A stretch of 23,736 nt of DNA from Deltaproteobacteria bacterium RBG_16_44_11. GTDB taxonomy: Bacteria; Desulfobacterota; Syntrophia; Syntrophales; Smithellaceae. Location: the NCBI GenBank assembly GCA_001797845.1, contig MGQN01000001.1, forward strand, positions 32,061 through 55,796. The letters run 5' to 3'. Shown here piece by piece: positions 8,287 to 14,315 of the stretch (positions are counted from its first letter, which is position 1; the number at the start of each line of letters is the position of its first letter). Both the position numbers and the translations under genes were made by a program. The notes beneath the pieces were generated by a model. It searched no databases. It was not told the origin of the DNA and saw only the letters and a program-made list of their open reading frames with translations.

Positions 8287-8315
8287 TTCTTAGCAAATTT
8301 ACGACTGAGAGTCAA
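8287..8315 (-). promoter_or_regulatory. Candidate sigma-70 promoter for the PHP-GT4 operon
   Basis: On the minus strand TTGACT (8315-8310) is followed after 17 bases by TAAGAA (8292-8287). The -35 matches at 5 of 6 positions, the -10 at only 3 of 6. It lies about 50 bases upstream of the PHP start, between that gene and the attC-like site. Confidence 0.45.
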
Positions 8316-8384
8316 TAAGGATGTGGATATTTTGAGAATTAATAGTTTATTGATTTTTTCACAATAGTTACCTGATTAATAAAT

Positions 8385-8442
8385 AGATAACGCAAAGTTC
8401 ACCGGGAGCGTTAGCGATCCGGTTGAATTGACTTTGTTATGC
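8385..8442 (-). other. attC-like integron recombination site
   Basis: Read on the minus strand this 58-base segment has the layout of an attC site. The R'' box is GCATAAC (8442-8436). An L''-like arm TCAATTCAACCGG follows, then a short variable loop, the L'-like arm CCGGTGA, and ACTTTGC leading into the R' box GTTATCT (8391-8385). AAAGT/ACTTT and TCA-A-CCGG/CCGG-TGA can pair, leaving one extrahelical A, as in folded attC sites. The brnA stop codon TAA lies inside the R'' box, the usual placement at the 3' end of a cassette gene. The R' box departs from GTTRRRY at two positions. Confidence 0.62.
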
Positions 8443-8676
8443 GCTCTTTTGATAATGTGAAGCGTACCAATCTACCACCTCTCTTATCATTTTCTGGTAA
8501 GAAGTCTTCTGCGTCTTTGCTTGTTTTTTGAAAAAGGTGATGCTGGTTTTCTTTAAAGATAGTGTGACTTTTACATTATCTTCCTTCAGCACCAACTTAT
8601 CCGGGGGTGGGAGAAAATCCTTAACGATTCTCAGATCACCCATAGGTTCTTCAGTATATTTTGTTTTGGTCTTCAT
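8437..8676 (-). CDS. brnA: BrnA-like antitoxin
   Basis: A 79-residue protein starting at ATG 8676, supported by a GGAAGGAAG ribosome binding site; a longer frame from 8712 lies inside brnT and was rejected. The C-terminal half (VKVTLSLKKTSITFFKKQAKTQKTSYQKMIREVVDWYASHY) matches the ribbon-helix-helix pattern of the BrnA/CopG-like antitoxins: a beta strand followed by two helices. BrnA neutralises BrnT and represses the shared promoter in known systems. The gene overlaps brnT by 26 bases in toxin-first order, the usual order for BrnT/BrnA. Its stop codon sits in the R'' box of the attC-like site. Confidence 0.82.
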   Translation of the reverse strand: MKTKTKYTEEPMGDLRIVKDFLPPPDKLVLKEDNVKVTLSLKKTSITFFKKQAKTQKTSYQKMIREVVDWYASHYQKSA

Positions 8677-8938
8677 ATATCTTCCTTCCTTTCCTCCAAT
8701 AGCCCGCACCATAAATACGAATTAAGTTACCACGATACGTAAACCTGACAGTTAAGACACCTTCACCGACAAAGCCCATGCAGTAATACCGATTTTCTTC
8801 AGTGCTATGGGCAATGTCTTCCGCGATAACACGGTTGGGATCAAGAAAAGCCTGTTGCGCGGTCACAAAGGAAACGCCATGCCTGGATTGGTTTTCCCTG
8901 TCCTTTTCTTCATCCCATTCGAAGGTCGCTTTTTTCAT
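8651..8938 (-). CDS. brnT: BrnT-family ribonuclease toxin
   Basis: A 95-residue protein with the BrnT signature: FEWDEEKDRENQSRHGVSFVTAQQAFLDP at residues 5-33, then RYYCMGFVGEGVLTVRFTYRGNLIRIYGA. BrnT is a RelE-like-fold endoribonuclease that arrests translation when free of BrnA. The length is typical (90-100 residues) and the gene looks intact. No Shine-Dalgarno fits between its promoter and ATG, and the predicted transcript start is within a base or two of the ATG, so it may be translated from a leaderless mRNA. The C-terminal coding sequence overlaps brnA in another frame. Confidence 0.88.
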   Translation of the reverse strand: MKKATFEWDEEKDRENQSRHGVSFVTAQQAFLDPNRVIAEDIAHSTEENRYYCMGFVGEGVLTVRFTYRGNLIRIYGAGYWRKGRKIYEDQNKIY

Positions 8939-8944
8939 GAACTG

Positions 8945-8976
8945 ACTATACCAGAATTATGTAAATATTGCAATAT
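8945..8976 (-). promoter_or_regulatory. brnTA promoter with overlapping palindromic operator
   Basis: On the minus strand TTGCAA (8973-8968) and TATAGT (8950-8945) are 17 bases apart, and TGG directly before TATAGT gives an extended -10 element. ATATTGCAATAT (8965-8976) is a perfect 12-bp palindrome centred on the -35, a good place for BrnA to bind and autoregulate. The predicted start point, about 8938-8939, practically coincides with the brnT ATG. Confidence 0.68.
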
Positions 8977-9052
8977 AATAGTATGGGTATATGTATGGCT
9001 AAAATGCATTTACATTCATTGCATAACAATGTTTATATGTATCCTTGCCCAC

Positions 9053-9214
9053 GGGTCTTCGACCCTCCGCTTTGCGGGATAGTTCAGCTTACCAATTCCA
9101 ATTCGCTTCGCTCTCGGAATTGGAGTTTCACTATAATAATCCAAACACCGCAAAATTTGCGGCCTAACATCCCGCACATCATGCTTTCTGGATTCCCCGG
9201 TCAAGCCGGGGAAT
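9053..9214. repeat. Cluster of short inverted repeats (REP-like)
   Basis: Five perfect or near-perfect hairpins lie in 160 bases of non-coding DNA: GGGTC-TTC-GACCC (9053-9065), CCGC-TTT-GCGG (9067-9077), CCAATTCC...GGAATTGG (9092-9099, 9116-9123), CCGCAAA-A-TTTGCGG (9148-9162) and ATTCCCCGG-TCAAG-CCGGGGAAT (9192-9214). The last, with its CTGGATTCC...GGAATGACA flanks, resembles a dispersed intergenic repeat common in proteobacterial genomes. The 67-codon frame reading through it is not a credible gene. The segment lies between the thioesterase stop and the brnTA cassette boundary. Confidence 0.6.
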
Positions 9215-9294
9215 GACAAAATGGTGTCTAAATTATTATGAGACCATTTACAGCTTGATAAGCGGGAAGAGAACTGCGATGCTCTATTATCTCT

Positions 9295-9717
9295 TCACTT
9301 TTTCTTCAAAAGCAAAAACGTTGCCGAAACACGGCAAATATTTTTGCCTTTATCGTCTACAACCAGACAATCACCGATAATCAGGCTTTGGCCTTTTTTA
9401 AAAACAGACGCCCGGGCGATAAGTTCCCCTTCGCTCACTCCCGCCAGAAAATTGCTTTTGAGCTCCACTGTGGTCAAGCCTTCATCCGGATTCAATTGTG
9501 TCATCATCGCGTGGGCAATAGCCTCATCACCCAGAGCAACAATTAACCCGCCCTGCATGGTCTTGGCTCCTTGCAAATATTCCGGGCGAACCGGCATACG
9601 AAATTCGGCATAGCCGTCTTTCAAATCGCTCAGGATTATGCCTAAAAAATCCAAAAAAGGATTCAGGCCTTTTTGGCCGGATTTTATTTTTTCCAGATAC
9701 TCACGATAATTATTAAT
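9295..9717 (-). CDS. PaaI-type hot-dog thioesterase
   Basis: A hot-dog fold acyl-CoA thioesterase that would hydrolyse an acyl- or aryl-CoA. The core is LQGAKTMQGGLIVALGDEAIAHAM (helix with the conserved GG and acidic residue) and TTVELKSNFLAGVSEGELIARASVFKKGQSLIIGDCLVVDDKGKNI. The start is uncertain. The only standard start in frame is a TTG at 9654 without a ribosome binding site, giving 119 residues. The frame continues upstream with plausible family sequence (YREYLEKIKSGQKGLNPFLDFLG) to a GGAGG located six bases before an ATT at 9717, giving 140 residues, the usual size. I list the longer form and treat the ATT start as a hypothesis. The gene has no operon partners here. Confidence 0.72.
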   Translation of the reverse strand: MNNYREYLEKIKSGQKGLNPFLDFLGIILSDLKDGYAEFRMPVRPEYLQGAKTMQGGLIVALGDEAIAHAMMTQLNPDEGLTTVELKSNFLAGVSEGELIARASVFKKGQSLIIGDCLVVDDKGKNICRVSATFLLLKKK

Positions 9718-9968
9718 AATCAGCCTCCGGATATCTATTTTTAAGAAATCTCATTTCATATAGCTAAATGCCGCAGTGTGCATAGTACTGCCTTTTTATA
9801 GATTAATTTTACAAATTTTCCAATCTTTTTTCCAGATTCAATACATCTAATAAAACGCAGTTAAAGAGAAAGGGCTGAAAATAATATTATTGACTAAAAT
9901 GTTACTTTTCTATAAATTTCATAATAAATTTATATCAGGTGATGGAGTTCACCTTATTTAACCGCCTT
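9718..9968. other. AT-rich non-coding stretch
   Basis: Together with the MITE-like element this makes a 479-base gap without a convincing gene on either strand. It is AT-rich. The only structure seen is a short hairpin GGTGA-TGGAGT-TCACC near 9940-9955, just before the inverted repeat element. Confidence 0.5.
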
Positions 9969-10150
9969 AGGGTCTGTAGCGTAATAACTGTTGCATTAAG
10001 GCGCTCGGATTTGAGTCAGATTTGACTGATCTGATTGAGCAAAACCACAGGATTAGCAGCGCTATTTCGAGGATTTTGCGATTGAGGATCGGGCAAAGAT
10101 GATTTGAAGACGAGATGCATGAATGTAATAGTTATTACGCTACAGACCCT
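9969..10150. mobile_element. MITE-like element with 29-bp terminal inverted repeats
   Basis: The 29 bases at 9969-9997 (starting AGGGTCTGTAGCGTAATAAC) are repeated in inverted orientation at 10122-10150 with 27 of 29 positions identical. The 124 bases between them contain no transposase frame. The size (182 bp) and long terminal inverted repeats fit a miniature inverted-repeat element mobilised in trans by a related insertion sequence. No clear target-site duplication is visible at the ends. It ends 46 bases before the start of the dynamin-like gene and may affect its expression. Confidence 0.6.
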
Positions 10151-10161
10151 GATCTGCTGAT

Positions 10162-10192
10162 AACTCCTACAGGAGATTAACCTGAAGGAGTT
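10162..10192 (+). promoter_or_regulatory. Possible Shine-Dalgarno-sequestering hairpin before the dynamin-like gene
   Basis: AACTCCT (10162-10168) is exactly complementary to AGGAGTT (10186-10192), which contains the AAGGAG ribosome binding site (10185-10190) of the gene at 10197. The same CTCC can instead pair with GGAG at 10172-10175 in a tight four-base-loop hairpin. The two folds are mutually exclusive. Whether this is regulatory is inference. Confidence 0.35.
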
Positions 10193-10196
10193 TTTT

Positions 10197-11864
10197 ATGG
10201 AAAATATTTCAGACAAAATGACCCTTTCCCAGATCAGTAACCTTCTGCAGACTATTCATGATGCCTCTGATCGCTTCCAACTTATTTCTCTTGCCCGTCA
10301 ACTGGAAGCCGCGCAGAGTTTGCTGGCACAGAATCCGCCTATTGATGTGGCCATTATTGGACAGTTCAAAGCAGGGAAAAGCTCTTTTCTTAACAGCCTG
10401 ATTGGACAACCAGTTCTTCCCGTTGGCGCGATCCCGGTAACAACAGCCATTACCCGTCTGCAATATGGAAATATCGAGCGAGCAGTGGTAAGGCATTTCG
10501 ACGGATTAACCACAGAGGTATCACTTGCCGATATTGCGGAATTTACCTCGGAGGCTAAAAATCCGGGTAACAAAAAAAATGTTTCTATTGTGGATATTGA
10601 ATTGCCGTCTCTTAAAAACTATGCCGGCTTACGGCTGGTTGATACTCCCGGGCTCGGTAGTGTTTATAAATATCACCAATCCACAGCCGAAAGCTGGCTT
10701 CCCGCGGTGGGCACTGCTTTGCTGGCCGTTAGTGCCGACCGGCCTCTCTCGGAACATGATCTGGAGCTTATCCGTGAATTAACAAGTCACACCCCGAATA
10801 TTATTCTTCTGCTGACAAAAGCTGATCTTCTTTCCTCAGATCAACAACAGGAGGTAATACAGTTTTTCAAACAAACGTTGCAACGGGAACTAAACCGGGA
10901 ACTGCCAGTATATCTATACTCGACACACAATAAGACCGAGCAATATAAAAAGCTCATTGAGGAAGAAATCCTTCACAAAATAAGTATAAATAGGGATTTT
11001 GAATTTCTGCGGATTCTCCGGCACAAAACTCAATCCTTGTCTAAGAACTGCCTCAGTTATCTGAACATCGCCCTGAAAACAGCCATACAAACGGATCAGG
11101 ATCGCGCCGGGCTGCATGAACAAATCATCAATGAAAAAGTCAATGCGGATTTGATTCGTGAGGAATTGGGCATCATCTCCCGGGAAAACCAGCGTCAGAG
11201 CCGCCCCCTGATCCAAACCTATCTGGAGCAGTTACAGAAGCCATTGACAAAAAAGGTTATGGGAAAACTGGAAAAAGATCTGCCCGCGTGGAGGGGCAAC
11301 CTCTGGAAGCTATCAAGGCGTTATGAAGAATGGGTGTCCGAAACCATGACCGAAGAAATGCGCCAGATTTCCAAAGCCGAGCACCATAATTTCTTCGGCA
11401 CCCTGAGAAAAGCTCACGCGAGCTTTACCCGGTCACTGGAAGCTTTTCGTAAATTCCTCTCTGAAAATATTCAGAAAGTGCTCAGAGTAAAACTCGCGGA
11501 AGTTGACTGGAAGGTTGAAGTAGTTGAGCCTGACCACCCCGACATTGCTTTTACCAAATCCTTTGAGTTTCATCTGGATCTGATCTGGTTTCTCATTCCC
11601 ATGTTTATTTTCAGAAAAATATTTGAGCGGCATTTCATCCGCGGCTTACCGCGCGAGGTGGAAATCAATCTGTCCCGTCTGGCCTATCAGTGGGAAAAAC
11701 GGATCAATACCGCAATTGAGGACATGAGAATCCAGGCAATTACTTATGTTCAGGAAGAACTCGCAACCATCGAAGCACTGCTTTCTCAAACACAAGGGCA
11801 GACGGACGAAATCCGCCAGTTGATCGCTCAGCTGGAAAATCAATCGGAAAGTTTGACAAAATAG
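10197..11864 (+). CDS. Dynamin-like GTPase
   Basis: A 555-residue bacterial dynamin-like protein. The GTPase domain has G1 GQFKAGKSS at residues 55-63, the switch-I threonines in PVTTAITRL (about 81-88), G3 DTPG at 149-152, and G4 TKAD at 207-210 after NIILLL. It is followed by long helical segments (about 280-450) expected to form the stalk, and a hydrophobic stretch LDLIWFLIPMFIFRKIF (about 459-475) in the position of the membrane-inserting paddle. A C-terminal helical region ends in Q/E-rich sequence. Bacterial dynamin-like proteins bind and remodel membranes, often in envelope stress or phage defence. Many occur as tandem pairs, but this one is single. The start has AAGGAG six bases upstream. 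The physiological role is not set by the neighbours. Confidence 0.88.
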   Translation: MENISDKMTLSQISNLLQTIHDASDRFQLISLARQLEAAQSLLAQNPPIDVAIIGQFKAGKSSFLNSLIGQPVLPVGAIPVTTAITRLQYGNIERAVVRHFDGLTTEVSLADIAEFTSEAKNPGNKKNVSIVDIELPSLKNYAGLRLVDTPGLGSVYKYHQSTAESWLPAVGTALLAVSADRPLSEHDLELIRELTSHTPNIILLLTKADLLSSDQQQEVIQFFKQTLQRELNRELPVYLYSTHNKTEQYKKLIEEEILHKISINRDFEFLRILRHKTQSLSKNCLSYLNIALKTAIQTDQDRAGLHEQIINEKVNADLIREELGIISRENQRQSRPLIQTYLEQLQKPLTKKVMGKLEKDLPAWRGNLWKLSRRYEEWVSETMTEEMRQISKAEHHNFFGTLRKAHASFTRSLEAFRKFLSENIQKVLRVKLAEVDWKVEVVEPDHPDIAFTKSFEFHLDLIWFLIPMFIFRKIFERHFIRGLPREVEINLSRLAYQWEKRINTAIEDMRIQAITYVQEELATIEALLSQTQGQTDEIRQLIAQLENQSESLTK

Positions 11865-11966
11865 ATATAATTCTTCTAACTAAGGAAAGAATATAAATTT
11901 TGTTTTACTGAAATGAAAAGTCGTTTGTCATTTAATTGACAATTAATGCTGTGAAGGAGGCTGTGT

Positions 11967-12401
11967 ATGGCAGAAAAATCGGGTTGCGTTTTTTGTGACA
12001 TTGTAGCAGGTAAGGGAAAAGCCTATAAAATTTACGAAGATGAACTATCCATTTGCATTCTGGATATTCATCCCTATACGAAGGGACATTGTCTGGTCAT
12101 TTCCAAAAGACACGTTCCTTGGTGGCATGAATTGACCGACGAAGAAAATGCCAGTCTTTTTAAGGTTGCAAAAATTGTTTCCAATAAAATGATGGAGACC
12201 TTTAAACCGGACTTTGTCTTTCTTTACGCCCGCGGCCGGAGAATTCCCCATACCCATCTTTTCCTCATACCCACTTACCACGGTGATGTTTTAGACCGGT
12301 TTTTTAATGCTTTAGAAAATTTTCAGGAAGCACCGCAGATGCTGACAAAATTGAAAGAGCCGGTGGAGATGGAAGAAGCCGCCCGACTTCTGAAAATTTA
12401 G
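11967..12401 (+). CDS. Divergent HIT-family protein with altered histidine triad
   Basis: A 144-residue histidine-triad (HIT) protein, a family that hydrolyses or transfers nucleotidyl groups from substrates such as AMP-lysine, Ap4A or ADP-sulfate. CVFCDIVAGKGKAYKIYEDE at residues 7-26 carries the CxxC zinc pair of Hint-type proteins, and GHCLVISKRHVPWWHELT (40-57) is the usual nucleotide-contact segment. The triad itself reads H95-T-H97-L-F99. The first and the middle (nucleophilic) histidines are kept, but the third is phenylalanine. The canonical AGQ before the triad is replaced by RGRRIP. The C-terminal 40 residues are not typical. The start has AAGGAGG upstream. An inverted repeat TTGTCA/TGACAA (11925-11942) lies just before the gene. 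Activity may differ from classic Hint hydrolases. Confidence 0.87.
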   Translation: MAEKSGCVFCDIVAGKGKAYKIYEDELSICILDIHPYTKGHCLVISKRHVPWWHELTDEENASLFKVAKIVSNKMMETFKPDFVFLYARGRRIPHTHLFLIPTYHGDVLDRFFNALENFQEAPQMLTKLKEPVEMEEAARLLKI

Positions 12402-12464
12402 CTGTTGAATGCTTGTTTACTGAAAACTCATATAATTATCTAAAGGTTATAGAAAAATGCTGTT

Positions 12465-12495
12465 AAATCTTCAAGGCGAACACCTAATAAGATTT
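12465..12495. terminator. Bidirectional terminator-like hairpin between convergent genes
   Basis: AAATCTT (12465-12471) pairs with AAGATTT (12489-12495), and inside it AGG (12474-12476) pairs with CCT (12483-12485). In the plus direction a run of six T follows about 11 bases after the stem; in the minus direction a five-T run follows at a similar distance. It lies between the HIT gene stop and the tupC stop, where transcription from both sides should end. Confidence 0.45.
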
Positions 12496-12502
12496 GAGCA
12501 AA

Positions 12503-13594
12503 TTACTTTTTTCGGCGTATTACGTGAACAGCCGTGGCTTTGAAAGAAGCGAACATAGTAGCGCCTTCACACAGGCCTAAATCTTCGCATGAAGGCATTG
12601 TAATATAGGCAACCAGGGGAAAACCGCAATCGAGCATCAACTTATAAAAAAAACCCTGCCGGATAATCTTCTGAACTTTTGCTTCAAAAACATTGCGTGC
12701 ACTGATTTTTTCCGGCAGCTCTTTTGATACAATGATATTTTCCGGTCTCAAACAGCAGTAAACTTTTTGTCCGGCGGAAAAATCGCCTGACGCTTCGATT
12801 ACTTTTCTATTTATAGATATTTCCATAAGTCCGGTAGCAATTGTTTCGACAACGCCTTCCAATATCGATTCCGTCCCGACAAAATTGGCCACAAATTCAT
12901 TTGCCGGATGATTGAATATTTGCGTTGTATTTCCGGACTGTATGCTTTTGCCGTTGCTTAATACAGTCACATCCTGCGCCAGACGCAGTGTTTCTTCACG
13001 ATCGTGCAGAGCCAACACGGCGGTAATTTTTGTCTCCGCCAGAATATTGCGCAAATCATCGGTTATTGCCTCCCACGAAGGAGGATCGAGGGAATTAAAA
13101 GCTTCATCGAGTAAAATCAGTTGCGGCTTGATAGCAAAAGCGCGTGCCAGAGAGACCCTTTTGGCTTCTCCCCCGGAAAGCGTCTTGGCCGATCTTTTCG
13201 CCAGATGTGAGATTCCGAAATAATTCAGCGCTTCGTCAACACTTTTTTTTGTTTCATCTCCAGTTAACCGCCGGAACTTCAAACCTAAAGCCACATTCTT
13301 ATAAACGGTATCATTGAGCAGCAGCGGCTCTTGAAAGACAACAGAAGCGTTTCGCCTGAGCATGTCGAGGGAGGCCATATTATCAACCGGCGTATCTTGG
13401 AAAAATAGCTGCCCGCTTGTGGGACGCAATAAACCGGCAAGCGTCAGCAGCAGGGTTGATTTCCCCGAGCCATTGGGCCCGATCAGGGCCAGAATTCTTC
13501 CTCGCGCAACTTTGAAATCACTGATGTCCAACACGGTAACTGGGCCGCGCCGGACAATTAAATTTTTAACGTGAATTATATTTTCGCCGGTCAT
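12503..13594 (-). CDS. tupC: Tungstate ABC transporter ATP-binding protein
   Basis: A 363-residue ATPase that drives oxyanion import at the inner face of the cytoplasmic membrane. Walker A is GPNGSGKS at residues 39-46, the Q-loop is in VVFQEPLL, the ABC signature is TLSGGEAKR, Walker B is LILLDEAF and the switch histidine is in VLALHDREE. The last 110 residues (from about 250) look like a TOBE-type regulatory domain (VYCCLRPENIIVS, ARNVFEAKVQKIIRQGFFYKLMLDCGFPLVAYI), which often binds the oxyanion. It overlaps the permease gene by four bases (ATGA). The tungstate rather than molybdate assignment rests mainly on the TupA-type binding protein two genes upstream. Confidence 0.88.
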   Translation of the reverse strand: MTGENIIHVKNLIVRRGPVTVLDISDFKVARGRILALIGPNGSGKSTLLLTLAGLLRPTSGQLFFQDTPVDNMASLDMLRRNASVVFQEPLLLNDTVYKNVALGLKFRRLTGDETKKSVDEALNYFGISHLAKRSAKTLSGGEAKRVSLARAFAIKPQLILLDEAFNSLDPPSWEAITDDLRNILAETKITAVLALHDREETLRLAQDVTVLSNGKSIQSGNTTQIFNHPANEFVANFVGTESILEGVVETIATGLMEISINRKVIEASGDFSAGQKVYCCLRPENIIVSKELPEKISARNVFEAKVQKIIRQGFFYKLMLDCGFPLVAYITMPSCEDLGLCEGATMFASFKATAVHVIRRKK

Positions 13595-14289
13595 CGCGGA
13601 TTCTGCCTTTGCTGTATTTGTGTGAGCATAAGATTAATAAGAAAGGCAAGGATCAAAAGAATTATGCCCAGAGCAATGGCAATATCAAAATTGCCTTTCC
13701 CTGATTCCATAACCGTGGCCGTCGTCAGGACACGCGAGTATCCTTTAATATTACCGCCAACCATGATCGAGGCGCCGACTTCGGAAATAACGCCTCCAAA
13801 ACCCGCCATAACCGCCGCCAAAAGCGGCAGGCGCGATTCTTTCACCAGTACCCAGACCATCTGCAATCGGCTTGCGCCCAAAGACAGAATCTGTAAACGC
13901 AGATGGGGCGGCAGATTCTGAATAGCGGCAAGCGATATGCCCATAACAATCGGAGTGGCAATGATCGCCTGCGCGATAATCATGGCATACGGTGTATAAA
14001 GAATCTCCAGAAACCCTAGCGGACCACTGCGCCAGATGAAAATCATCACAAAAAGACCGACAACCACAGGCGGCAGACCCATGCCCGTGTTAATCAGGCT
14101 GATGACAACCCTTTTACCGAAAAAATCATTCAAAGCCACAGCTGTTCCGATAGAGACGCCAATGAAAAGGCTGATGAACGTGGCTGTCCCCGATATCTTC
14201 AAAGACAGCCACGTGATTCCCAGAACTTCCGGGTCAAAAGCTAAAATCAGCTCAAACGCTTTGGTGATGCCTTGTAATATTAATTCCAA
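13591..14289 (-). CDS. tupB: Tungstate ABC transporter permease
   Basis: A 232-residue inner-membrane permease with about five hydrophobic segments, including ISGTATFISLFIGVSIGTAVAL, VISLINTGMGLPPVVVGLFVMIF and FDIAIALGIILLILAFLINLML. The cytoplasmic coupling loop reads SLGASRLQMVWVLVKESRLPLLAAVMAGFG, followed by GVISEVGASIMVGGNIKGYSR, a conserved stretch of TupB-type permeases. The start is TTG at 14289 with AGAGGA upstream; no ATG or GTG fits better. It lies 26 bases downstream of tupA and overlaps tupC by four bases, so the three are one transcription unit. Confidence 0.9.
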   Translation of the reverse strand: MELILQGITKAFELILAFDPEVLGITWLSLKISGTATFISLFIGVSIGTAVALNDFFGKRVVISLINTGMGLPPVVVGLFVMIFIWRSGPLGFLEILYTPYAMIIAQAIIATPIVMGISLAAIQNLPPHLRLQILSLGASRLQMVWVLVKESRLPLLAAVMAGFGGVISEVGASIMVGGNIKGYSRVLTTATVMESGKGNFDIAIALGIILLILAFLINLMLTQIQQRQNPR

Positions 14290-14315
14290 TCAATTCCTCT
14301 GACCATTCTATGGTG

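Larger units (their letters stand above)
8391..9026 (-). mobile_element. Putative integron gene cassette carrying brnTA
   Basis: In an inserted cassette the last six bases of R' come from its own 5' end and should be complementary to its R'' box. The attC-like site has R'' GCATAAC. Upstream of brnT the minus strand reads GTTATGC at 9027-9021, exactly complementary. The predicted cassette, cut after the G of each GTT core, is 636 bases and contains only brnT, brnA and their promoter. Toxin-antitoxin modules with their own promoters are common in chromosomal integrons. No integrase gene or second attC site was found, so it may be a lone cassette at a secondary site. Confidence 0.55.

Noticed and set aside
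9162..9168. GCCTAAC, a perfect match to an integron R'' core (GTTAGGC on the other strand)
   Set aside because: No matching L arms or complementary partner core lie within attC distance, so a chance 7-base match is likely.
9016..9219. A 67-codon minus frame starting MSFPGLTGESR
   Set aside because: It reads through hairpins of dispersed repeats; such peptides are products of repeat DNA rather than genes.
10016..10216. A 66-codon minus-strand frame overlapping the inverted-repeat element
   Set aside because: It spans the terminal repeat and the start of the dynamin-like gene, with no ribosome binding site or domain; not a transposase.
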